This document shows positions 23,298 to 30,303 of a DNA stretch of 39,991 bases, piece by piece. Under the pieces are notes generated by a model. That model was not told the DNA's origin. It saw only the letters and a list, made by a program, of their open reading frames with translations, and made no database searches. The stretch covers positions 1 through 39,991 of the forward strand of contig JAFAYW010000363.1 in NCBI GenBank assembly GCA_019240125.1, given 5' to 3'. Both the position numbers and the translations under genes were made by a program. The stretch comes from Alphaproteobacteria bacterium. Its GTDB lineage: Bacteria > Pseudomonadota > Alphaproteobacteria > ATCC43930 > CGMCC-115725. Each line of letters starts with the position of its first letter. Within the stretch, counting starts at the first letter, position 1.

Positions 23298-24407
23298 ATG
23301 CAAGTCTCGCTGATCTCGCCCGATCCGCATAACCGGCTGCTGCTGTTGCTGTTGGGATTGCTGATCGACGCAGTGTTCGGCGACATGCCGTGGCTGTTCG
23401 CGCACGTGCCGCATCCCGTGGTCGTGGCGGGGCGCGCCATCGCGTTTCTCGACCGCAAGCTCAACCGCAGCAACCGCAGCGAGGTCCGGCGCCGGGACCG
23501 CGGCGTCCTGACCGTGGTGCTGCTGGTCGGTGCCGCCGCCGCGGTGGGTGCCATGTTGCATTGGCTGTGCGGCTTCGGCTTCGTGGGTGCACTTGGCGAG
23601 GGATTTCTGGTCGGCGTGTTGCTGGCGCAGCGCAGCCTTTCTGAGCATGTCGCGATGGTAGGCATCGCTCTCGACCACGGCGGCCTTATCGCCGGCCAGA
23701 GGGCGGTGCGCCACATCGTCGGGCGCGATCCTGAACAGCTCGACCGGCACGGCGTCGCGCGCGCCGCGATCGAGAGCCTCGCCGAGAATTTCAGCGACGG
23801 CGTGGTGGCGCCGATCTTATGGTACCTGCTGCTCGGCCTTCCCGGGCTCTTCGCCTACAAGATGGCCAACACGCTCGACAGCATGATCGGTCACCGGAAC
23901 CCGCGTTACGCCAGTTTTGGCTGGGCCGCGGCGCGACTGGACGATGCGCTGAACCTGATCCCCGCGCCGCTCAGCGGCCTGCTGCTGGCCGCCGCCGCCA
24001 TGTTTTCCGGCGCCGCGCATGCCGGCCGCGCCTGCGCGGTCATGCTGCGGGACGGCCGCAAACACCGCTCGCCCAATGCCGGCTGGCCAGAGGCGGCAAT
24101 GGCGGGCGCGCTCGACCTCGCACTCGCTGGACCGCGCGTCTACGCCGAAGGACCGGTGCCCGGTGCATGGCTCGGCGACGGCAATACACCGCACGCGACG
24201 CCCTTCGACATCCGGCGAGCGCTGCAGCTCTACAGCGTCGCCGGTCGCCTTCTCGCTGGGCTGCTGTTTGGTGCCTGGGCCATGTGGCAGCTGGCGCTGC
24301 CGGCGCCGGACCGGGACGACAGGGGCTTCGCCGGCGGGCATGCCGCCGTGATAATGCAGGATAGCGTCACGACGGCATCGACCGCACCCCAGAGGCACCT
24401 ACGATGA
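23298..24407 (+). CDS. cobD: Adenosylcobinamide-phosphate synthase CobD/CbiB
   Basis: About 369-residue membrane protein of cobalamin synthesis; it joins adenosylcobyric acid to an aminopropanol (phosphate) to give adenosylcobinamide (phosphate). The sequence opens LLLLLLGLLIDAVFGDMPWL, followed by HVPHPVVVAGRAIAFLDRKL, the family's N-terminal signature. Core landmarks are ARAAIESLAENFSDGVVAPI, FAYKMANTLDSMIGHRNPRY, FGWAAARLDDALNLIPAPL and PEAAMAGALDLALAGPRVY, with 4-5 membrane helices. An in-frame start at 23250 would add 16 residues ahead of the family's usual beginning; neither start has a clear ribosome site. The stop overlaps the next gene as ATGA (24404-24407). No other cobalamin genes are visible, so this is a detached member of the pathway; it may be riboswitch-free, as I see no B12 leader. 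Confidence 0.95.
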   Translation: MQVSLISPDPHNRLLLLLLGLLIDAVFGDMPWLFAHVPHPVVVAGRAIAFLDRKLNRSNRSEVRRRDRGVLTVVLLVGAAAAVGAMLHWLCGFGFVGALGEGFLVGVLLAQRSLSEHVAMVGIALDHGGLIAGQRAVRHIVGRDPEQLDRHGVARAAIESLAENFSDGVVAPILWYLLLGLPGLFAYKMANTLDSMIGHRNPRYASFGWAAARLDDALNLIPAPLSGLLLAAAAMFSGAAHAGRACAVMLRDGRKHRSPNAGWPEAAMAGALDLALAGPRVYAEGPVPGAWLGDGNTPHATPFDIRRALQLYSVAGRLLAGLLFGAWAMWQLALPAPDRDDRGFAGGHAAVIMQDSVTTASTAPQRHLR

Positions 24408-25237
24408 CATCTGAACAACTGCCGGCGGGATGGCCGGAGGGCGGCTCGCTGGCCGTATCGGTCAGCATCATGCTCGAAGGATGGACCGATGATTCCGCGC
24501 CGGGAATCGGACCGATGGGCAACCCGCTGAAGCCCGGCGCGCTCGATCTGCAGGCGCGATCCTGGGCCGATTATGGCCCAAAGACGGGCGCCGCGCGGCT
24601 CCTGGACCTGCTCGGCGCCGCCGGGTTGCGCGCGGTCTGGTACACCAGCGGCATCGTCGCCGAGCGCTGCCCACAATTGATTGCGGACATCGCCGCCGCT
24701 GGCCACGTGGTCGCGGCGCATGGCTGGGCCCAGAACATCCTGCCCGCCTATCAGAGCGATGCCGAGGAAGCGGGCGATCTGGCGCGCTGCAGCACGGTAT
24801 TGCGACAGACCTCGGGGGAGGAGCCGCGCGGCTGGCTGAGCCCGCGTTGCACGCCGAGCCCGCGCACCACCAAGCTGCTCGCCGGCGCCGGCTATGAATG
24901 GCATGCCGATTTCTTTGACACGGACCTGCCGCGGCGGGTGGCAACAGATGCCGGACCGATCGTGGCTATGCCATTTACCATGGAAATCAACGACATGCCG
25001 CTCTACGTCCGCTATGGCAGCGAGCCGCAAGCCTATTCGCGGATCTTCGAGCGGATCGTCGCGAACTGGCAGGGGATCGGCGGACGGCCTGGCTGCATCG
25101 ACCTTACCGTGCACGCCCACGTATTCGGCCGACCCTTCGGCCTGATCGAATTGCAAAGCGCGATCGATGTCGCCCGCTTCCATCCGTGGTTATGGCTTAC
25201 CGACCACGCGCAGCTCGCCGCACTCTGCGCGGCATAA
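24404..25237 (+). CDS. Polysaccharide deacetylase/PuuE-like protein
   Basis: 277-residue soluble protein with a NodB-like (carbohydrate esterase 4) barrel of the PuuE/allantoinase-like branch. The first motif, normally TFDDG, reads SIMLEGWTDD (Asp replaced by Glu). The second motif is VVAAHGWAQNILPAY, retaining one metal-type histidine but not a classic H-x3-H. WLSPRCTPSPRT fits the motif 3 loop, and a late LTVHAHVFGRP supplies another histidine. These changes match relatives that act on C-N amides other than N-acetylglucosamine. Its ATG overlaps the cobD stop (ATGA), so it is translated from the cobD mRNA, an odd pairing. No signal peptide: a cytoplasmic substrate is likely, and peptidoglycan or capsule deacetylation is less likely. 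Specific substrate unknown. Confidence 0.82.
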   Translation: MTSEQLPAGWPEGGSLAVSVSIMLEGWTDDSAPGIGPMGNPLKPGALDLQARSWADYGPKTGAARLLDLLGAAGLRAVWYTSGIVAERCPQLIADIAAAGHVVAAHGWAQNILPAYQSDAEEAGDLARCSTVLRQTSGEEPRGWLSPRCTPSPRTTKLLAGAGYEWHADFFDTDLPRRVATDAGPIVAMPFTMEINDMPLYVRYGSEPQAYSRIFERIVANWQGIGGRPGCIDLTVHAHVFGRPFGLIELQSAIDVARFHPWLWLTDHAQLAALCAA

Positions 25238-25249
25238 GCCGGAGTTCGT

Positions 25250-26155
25250 CTAGCCTCTGGTGGCTGGGGGCGCGGTAATCATGGGGCGCTGGGTGATGCG
25301 CAACTGCATCCCCTCCAGCGGATCGTTGTCGGTCGGGGAGCGGCACGGCGCGCCATTGCGTGCCGGGCCGGCGGTCGCGCCGGAACGGAAATAGCCGGAA
25401 TACTCGCAGTCGAGGCGCAAGCCTAGGGTGCCGGGCTTCTGGCGAATCGCAAAGCCGAGCAGCGGCATCGCGCGGTTCTGCGTGCCGCATGCCGAGCCGC
25501 CGGGCACCCAGGGCGTCTCTTCGCCGCCCTGGATCAGTCCCTTGCATTCAAGCGCCGCCGCCACACCGGGCTGGCGCGACAGCAGCGTGAACGATTCGAT
25601 CCACAGGCCAGGGCCGAGCCGGCCCGCCCAGGGCGCGTCGATGAACCGGACATTGCCGCGGCTGCGGATATGCGCGATCACATCGATGGCGATCTCGCGC
25701 GGCGCTGCTGCATCGCCGCCCTCGAAGGTGAGCTCCCGCGCGGGATCGTCGGCACCATCGAGCCGCTGGATCCTGAGCCGCAGTGCAGCCGTCTCGGGAT
25801 CGGCGGACAGAAACGCGGTCACCAGCGCGAGCGCCGCGTCGTTGCCGGATTTGACCAGGAGAGTTCGCCGGCGGGCACCGAGCCAGGCGATAGCGGCACC
25901 GTGCTCGTCGCCAATGTCGAGCCACCCCGGCTGGCCCGGCGGCTCGCAGACATGCACGGCGGGGATAGAGAGACCGCCCGTCATGTCGCCGCCGCGGGTG
26001 TCGTCACCCAGACCGATGGCGTAGAAGCCGGCCGCCAGCGGAACCAGCCTCGCGATTGTCTGCGGCAAGGCGGCGGCGGGTCCGGCGCCGGGTCCCCCCA
26101 GCCCGGCCGGAGCAACGGGGCGCGTCGCGCGGCGGGTCCGCGACCGCGCGATCAT
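25250..26155 (-). CDS. Uncharacterised protein A, paralogue of protein B (ETPW-PGG-CGT family)
   Basis: 301-residue protein that I do not recognise. It shares full-length similarity with the product at 27506-28513. Matching blocks include LVPLAAGFYAIGLG, the RTLLVKSGNDAALALVTAF region, EIAIDVIAHIRSRGNVRF, then the strongest block GGEETPWVPGGSACGTQNRA continuing PLLGFAIR, and RNGAPCRSPTDNDPLEGM near the C-terminus. Two cysteines (CGT and APCR) are common to both copies. There is no signal peptide, membrane segment or known catalytic motif; alternating hydrophobic residues suggest a beta-rich fold. The ATG at 26155 lies inside a 17-bp tandem repeat that also contains the stop of the glycosyltransferase gene upstream. 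It converges on the deacetylase-like gene. A role in recognising or processing the glycosyltransferase product is inference only. Confidence 0.8.
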   Translation of the reverse strand: MIARSRTRRATRPVAPAGLGGPGAGPAAALPQTIARLVPLAAGFYAIGLGDDTRGGDMTGGLSIPAVHVCEPPGQPGWLDIGDEHGAAIAWLGARRRTLLVKSGNDAALALVTAFLSADPETAALRLRIQRLDGADDPARELTFEGGDAAAPREIAIDVIAHIRSRGNVRFIDAPWAGRLGPGLWIESFTLLSRQPGVAAALECKGLIQGGEETPWVPGGSACGTQNRAMPLLGFAIRQKPGTLGLRLDCEYSGYFRSGATAGPARNGAPCRSPTDNDPLEGMQLRITQRPMITAPPATRG

Positions 26156-26197
26156 GCGGCCCTGTCCATCATGAGGCCCTGTCCATCATGAGGCCCC
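26151..26197. repeat. 17-bp tandem repeat (about 2.7 copies) across a stop/start junction
   Basis: Copies are ATCATGCGGCCCTGTCC (26151-26167), ATCATGAGGCCCTGTCC (26168-26184) and a partial ATCATGAGGCCCC (26185-26197). The right-hand copy holds the TGA stop of the GT4 gene (26188-26186) and the left copy holds the ATG of protein A (26155-26153), both on the minus strand. Each copy contains a minus-strand CATGAT, so extra ATG and TGA triplets were created in other frames. Because 17 is not a multiple of 3, copy number changes the spacing and frame relation between the genes. Confidence 0.85.
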
Positions 26198-27466
26198 GGC
26201 GAGCGCGGCGCGGGTGGCCTGGGCGCGTCGCTGGCGCGAGCGCGGGACAGGATCGATGCCGGCGAGGCGATGGATCAGCGCCAGATGTGCCGGCAGGCAG
26301 ACGCGGCTCAGATCGAACTGGTCGATCACAAACCGCCGCGCCGCCTGCCGGATCGACTGGGTTGCCGCCTGGCTTTCGAGCGCCTCGCAGATCGCGTCGG
26401 TCCAGCCGGCAATGTCGAAGAAATCGACCAGCCAGCCGTTGCTGCTGCCGTCCATCACCTCCTCGATCGGAGGGGTGCGCGAGGCGATGACCATGCATTC
26501 CGAGGCCATCGCCTCGAGCAACCCCCACGACAGTACGAAGGGGTAGGTGAAATAGACATGCGCCGAGGAGACCTGCAGCACCGCCTGGTACTGCGCGTAG
26601 GGCAGCCACCCGACAAAGTGCACCCGGCTCATGTCGAGCCGGTCGCCGACTTCGGCGAGCATGTGCTCGCGCCAAGTTTTGTGGCGCGGTGGCGCGCGGC
26701 CATAGCTGACCCCATGCCCGCCAACAATCACGACGCGGGCCTTGGGACAGCGATCGAGCACACCCGGCAGGGCGCGCATGAAGATGTGGAACCCGCGATA
26801 GGGTTCGAGATTGCGCGCGCTGTAGGTCAAGACCTGCTCGTTGCGCGACAGCGTCACGCCATTGCCGAGCCACAGGGTGGCGGTCGGGTCCGGCTTGACC
26901 GCGTCGGTGTCGACGCCCTCATGAATTACGCTGATGCGCGGGTGAAACTCGGCCGGATACTGGTCGCGCTGCCATCGGGTGGGGGTATGCCCCCAATCGG
27001 CGGCGTCAAGGCTCAGCAGGTTGGTCGCGTTTTTCATGCGGATGCGCATCGCGTCATCCGCCACCGAGGGAAATTCCGGATCGAAATCAAGATCCGACCC
27101 GACATAGCGGTAGAAGAACTCGAAATAGCCAAGGCACGGCACGTTCGGCCAGACATCCTTGACGAACATCAGTTCGCCCCAGCCGGTATGGCCAACAACG
27201 ATATCGGGGTCGAAGCCGTCCTGCTTCAGTCCCTGGCACAGCCGCGCCACAGCCATACCGTTCATCATGTTCATCTCGAGGTCGACCAGATAGGGCTGCA
27301 CCCCAGTCGAGACCGGCAGCGGGACATATTCGAGCGTCGGCACACCCTCGACCTCGCGGTCGCGGCGCTGCGTGACAAAGCGAATGCCATGCCCGGCCTC
27401 CTGCAGGTAGCGGACGATATGCAGGTACTGGCCGGGGAAGTTCTGGTGAACGAACAGGAATCTCAT
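26186..27466 (-). CDS. GT4-family glycosyltransferase
   Basis: 426-residue GT-B fold enzyme that transfers a sugar from a nucleotide donor, presumably in the cytoplasm during glycan assembly. The N-terminal acceptor domain opens MRFLFVHQNFPGQYLHIVRY and contains PDIVVGHTGWGELMFVKDVW. The C-terminal donor domain has VLTYSARNLEPYRGFHIFMR, the ARVVIVGGHGVSYG strand, and the donor-binding loop SWGLLEAMASECMVIASRT with the conserved Glu (E-A-M). The last 25 residues are Arg/Ala-rich. It lies between two paralogous unknown genes on the same strand (39 and 30 bases apart) in the order B, GT4, A, which suggests one operon. The ribosome site is weak. GT4 membership is clear; donor and acceptor are not. 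Confidence 0.92.
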   Translation of the reverse strand: MRFLFVHQNFPGQYLHIVRYLQEAGHGIRFVTQRRDREVEGVPTLEYVPLPVSTGVQPYLVDLEMNMMNGMAVARLCQGLKQDGFDPDIVVGHTGWGELMFVKDVWPNVPCLGYFEFFYRYVGSDLDFDPEFPSVADDAMRIRMKNATNLLSLDAADWGHTPTRWQRDQYPAEFHPRISVIHEGVDTDAVKPDPTATLWLGNGVTLSRNEQVLTYSARNLEPYRGFHIFMRALPGVLDRCPKARVVIVGGHGVSYGRAPPRHKTWREHMLAEVGDRLDMSRVHFVGWLPYAQYQAVLQVSSAHVYFTYPFVLSWGLLEAMASECMVIASRTPPIEEVMDGSSNGWLVDFFDIAGWTDAICEALESQAATQSIRQAARRFVIDQFDLSRVCLPAHLALIHRLAGIDPVPRSRQRRAQATRAALAGAS

Positions 27467-27505
27467 TGTGTCTCGCGGCGGCAGGCGCCCGGCGAGCCGT
27501 TTCCG

Positions 27506-28513
27506 CTAGGAGGCGGGTCGGGCTGTTTCTGAATCGGCCGCCTCGATTTCGTCGGGATCGACATCGGCGATACGCTCGGTGATGCGCACATTGACCGCTT
27601 CCAGTGGGTCATCGGCGATCCGGGCGCGGCAGGGTGCTCCGTTTCGCTGCGTCTCGGAAATGCCGCTGGCAAAGAACGACCCCTGATAACTCACCTCGAA
27701 CTGGTCCGATTTCTGCGCGGTCATGCGCACGGCAAAGCCGATCAGCGGCAGGCCGCGGCCGCGCGTGCCGCAGAGAATGCCGCCGGGGATCCACGGCGTC
27801 TCGCCGCCATTCGGCAGAAACGCCTTCATCTCAATGTCGCCGGGGGCGAGTTGCGCGGTCGGCCGGATGCTGTAGGCCTCGATACGCATGCGGCGTCCCA
27901 GCGCGCCGACCCAGCCCCTGCCGGGGAACAGCCGGTCGCCGGCCCGCTCGATGTGCAACAGGATTTCGGTCGGCACCTCGCGCACCTCGTCCGACGGTCC
28001 GGCGCCGGTTGGGATAGCGGTCTGCAGGTTTGCCGCGGCCGGCCCGTCGAGGCGCCGCAAATCATAGGCGATGTCGTGCTGCGCCGGTGCGGCGCCATAA
28101 GCGGTGATGAGGACGTAGCCGCCGGCCCGCGCCGCGCGCACCACCAGCGTGCCGCCGGGCTTGCGGATCCACGGCCCCTGTTCGGGGAACGAGGCGACGA
28201 TTTCGACGCCGTTGCCATCGCCCGCGAACGGGGCCGAGACATGCGCCGCCGGTACCGCCATGCCACCGATTTCGGCCGACCCGCCCGGCAACTCGCCGAG
28301 CCGCAACGCATACAGCCCCTCATCGATAGGCAACAGCTTGACCGCTGTCACGGAGACCGCGACGGCAGCAGGTGCGGCTACCATGGCGGGTGCGGCCGCG
28401 GTCGCTGCCTCCGCCGGCGGCGAGCCACGGCCGCGGCGGCCACCCCCCGTTTCGCGAGCCGTTTCGCGAGCCGCTGTCGCCGGAGACCGTGTCGCTTCGG
28501 CTGTCGTCCTCAT
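27506..28513 (-). CDS. Uncharacterised protein B, paralogue of protein A (ETPW-PGG-CGT family)
   Basis: About 335 residues; function not recognised. Its core (from LLPIDEGLYALRLGE onward) aligns along its whole length with protein A at 25250-26155: GGTLVVRAARAGGYVLITAY, EVPTEILLHIERAGDRLF, GGETPWIPGGILCGTRGRGL continuing PLIGFAVR, and RNGAPCRARIADDPLEAV followed by VRITER. Both motif cysteines are kept. The N-terminal 65 residues are low-complexity (Ala, Arg, Gly, Pro) and include an in-frame 12-bp duplication at 28448-28471 giving RETARET. The start is uncertain: ATG 28513 is chosen because longer versions add only composition-biased sequence that is absent from protein A. First gene of a probable operon with the GT4 gene and protein A. 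No signal peptide or membrane helix is seen. Confidence 0.8.
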   Translation of the reverse strand: MRTTAEATRSPATAARETARETGGGRRGRGSPPAEAATAAAPAMVAAPAAVAVSVTAVKLLPIDEGLYALRLGELPGGSAEIGGMAVPAAHVSAPFAGDGNGVEIVASFPEQGPWIRKPGGTLVVRAARAGGYVLITAYGAAPAQHDIAYDLRRLDGPAAANLQTAIPTGAGPSDEVREVPTEILLHIERAGDRLFPGRGWVGALGRRMRIEAYSIRPTAQLAPGDIEMKAFLPNGGETPWIPGGILCGTRGRGLPLIGFAVRMTAQKSDQFEVSYQGSFFASGISETQRNGAPCRARIADDPLEAVNVRITERIADVDPDEIEAADSETARPAS

Positions 28514-28861
28514 ATCCGCGATGTTCCCGATCTCACCAGCAACCTTCCGAAACGCCGCCCCGAATTCCCGGCAGATCCCCAGGGACCCGCGCGCCGCCCG
28601 TACGTCAGCGTCAGCCAATCGGCTTGTGCTGGGCGGCTGGCTCCGAGGCGGTGCAAACATAAATGGCAGTGCCGCCAAGGCCAAGCAACATGGGCGTAAA
28701 TTCTCGCCCCTCCCTGTGCTCTGCATGTGACGACCAGAGTCCGGTCTAGCCGCGGCATGATCAAGCCGGCGCAACGGTCGTCACGGTCTGGTCGCCTCGG
28801 GCTCGGTGCGCCGGCCCGGCATGCCTGATATAATCCGGCGAAAGAGCGAGGGAGGACTTCG
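28514..28861. other. Intergenic region between divergent protein B and VOC dioxygenase-like genes
   Basis: About 350 bases, or less if protein B starts further upstream. It should hold both divergent promoters, but I found no convincing -35/-10 pair, inverted repeat or small gene. The only clear signal is the strong ribosome site GAGGGAGGAC just before 28862. Confidence 0.4.
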
Positions 28862-30085
28862 ATGTCGGCAAACGGCCAGCGTTACAATGTTGGCGGCATC
28901 ATGCTGGAGCGGCCATTCAAGGTGCGCCGCCTGGGGCATTTCGGCTTCAACCTGACAAAGCTCGAAGCCGGCCGCGACTTCTATGGCGACCTGCTCGGCT
29001 TTACGATTTCCGACAAGGCCGATTTCTCGCGCGCGCCGTGGTTTCCGAAGGATGCCGGCCTCGGCGAGTGCCACGGCTATTTCATGCGCCACGGCACCGA
29101 CCACCACGCGATGGTGCTGTTCGCCAGGCCGGTGATGGACCGCCGCGCCGACCGCAAATTCGCGCCGGAGATCACCATCAACCAGATCACCTGGCAATGC
29201 GGCAGCCTGAAGGAGATCGCCGACGCCTACGGTTATTTTCAGGAACAGCAGGTGCGTATCCAGCGGGTCGGGCGCGACATGCCGGGCAGCAATTGGCACA
29301 CCTATGTCTATGACCCGGATGGGCACACCAACGAGTTCTATTACGGCATCGAGCAGATCGGCTGGAACCAGCATTCGAAGCCGCGCGACCTGTACTATCG
29401 CGGCTTTCAGGAAAAGCCTGACCTGCCGCAGATCAGCGAGGCGGCGGAACTGCGCGAGGCGCTGGCAAAGGGCATCGACATAGCTTCCGGTCACCGCCCG
29501 GCATTGCCGAACGGCGAGGCACGCTTCGATGTCGATGGGGTGCTGTTACCGCGCCCGTTCAAGATTACCAAGGTCGGCCCGGTGCGCCTGTTTGTCGATG
29601 ATGTCGATCGGGCCGAGGCGTTCTATGTCGGGCATGTCGGGCTGACGAAAAGCGAGGAGACGGTTTATCGCGGCGCTCGCTGCGTCTTTCTGCGCTGCGG
29701 TGCCGAGCATCACAGCATCGCGCTCTACCCCAAGGAACTGCGCGGCGTGCTCGGGCTCAGCCCGCACACCACCTGCCTGTCGTTCGGCGTCGAAGTGGCG
29801 AACTACGCGCAATTGCGGGCCGCAGTCGACTTCCTCAAAGCGCGCGGCTGCACCTTTATCGATACGATCGCACCGGAGCTTTATCCCGGGATCGACTATG
29901 CGGCCTTTGTGCTCGACCCGGACGGGCACTGCATCCAGCTCTACTACTACATGGAGCAGATTGGCTGGGATGGGCGGGTTCGCACTGCCGCCGAGCGCCG
30001 CCCGGTATCGTGCGAATGGCCCGAGGCGCTGGAGCCGCTCTCCGACAGCTATACCGACCAGGTCTTCCAAGGCCCGTTCGGCTAG
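28862..30085 (+). CDS. Two-domain VOC protein, extradiol dioxygenase-like
   Basis: 407-residue protein with two vicinal-oxygen-chelate domains. Domain 1 (about 15-165) includes LGHFGFNLTKLEAGRDFYGD (metal-type His), HGTDHHAMVLF, and WHTYVYDPDGHTNEFYYG with the Glu ligand in NEFYYG. Domain 2 (about 235-375) includes VGPVRLFVDDVDRAEAFYVG, CGAEHHSIALYP and FVLDPDGHCIQLYYYMEQIG. Domain 2 lacks an obvious first His (VRLFVDD) and has Gln in place of the Glu (IQLYYY), so the metal site is most likely in domain 1, unlike classical type I extradiol dioxygenases, whose catalytic metal is in the C-terminal half. A ring-cleaving role is possible, not shown. Strong ribosome site GAGGGAGGAC. A REP-like element follows the gene. 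Confidence 0.88.
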   Translation: MSANGQRYNVGGIMLERPFKVRRLGHFGFNLTKLEAGRDFYGDLLGFTISDKADFSRAPWFPKDAGLGECHGYFMRHGTDHHAMVLFARPVMDRRADRKFAPEITINQITWQCGSLKEIADAYGYFQEQQVRIQRVGRDMPGSNWHTYVYDPDGHTNEFYYGIEQIGWNQHSKPRDLYYRGFQEKPDLPQISEAAELREALAKGIDIASGHRPALPNGEARFDVDGVLLPRPFKITKVGPVRLFVDDVDRAEAFYVGHVGLTKSEETVYRGARCVFLRCGAEHHSIALYPKELRGVLGLSPHTTCLSFGVEVANYAQLRAAVDFLKARGCTFIDTIAPELYPGIDYAAFVLDPDGHCIQLYYYMEQIGWDGRVRTAAERRPVSCEWPEALEPLSDSYTDQVFQGPFG

Positions 30086-30172
30086 TTCGCCGCCGCCTGC
30101 CTCCGCGAGCCATCAAGCTAACAAGTAAACTCACAGTATGGTGGTTGAGTTGTCGTATTTTTCATAGTTGTC

Positions 30173-30245
30173 GTCCCTGCGAAAGCAGGGACCCACTGCG
30201 CAACAACTCATCAGCCCGACCGCGGGTCCCTGCTTTTGCAGGGAC
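30173..30245. repeat. REP/REPIN-like paired hairpins between convergent genes
   Basis: Two perfect 8-bp hairpins with the same stem: GTCCCTGC-GAAA-GCAGGGAC (30173-30192) and GTCCCTGC-TTTT-GCAGGGAC (30226-30245). The two extended units (30173-30194 and 30224-30245) are also inverted copies of each other, matching at 21 of 22 positions, so the whole can fold as one long hairpin. It lies between the VOC dioxygenase-like gene and the Ku gene, which converge. This fits the family of dispersed alphaproteobacterial intergenic palindromes and may also stop transcription. Confidence 0.85.
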
Positions 30246-30303
30246 GCATATTTATTTATTTGATTTAAATTCGATCGAGCCTTGCGGCGCTTGAGGCGCG
30301 GGG

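Noticed and set aside
26270..27532. 420-codon plus-strand open frame opposite the GT4 gene
   Set aside because: Shadow; composition-biased product without motifs.
30173..30245. Possible CRISPR repeats because of recurring GTCCCTGC units
   Set aside because: Only two units, each an internal hairpin and inverted relative to the other, with no regular spacers: a REP-type element, not a CRISPR array.
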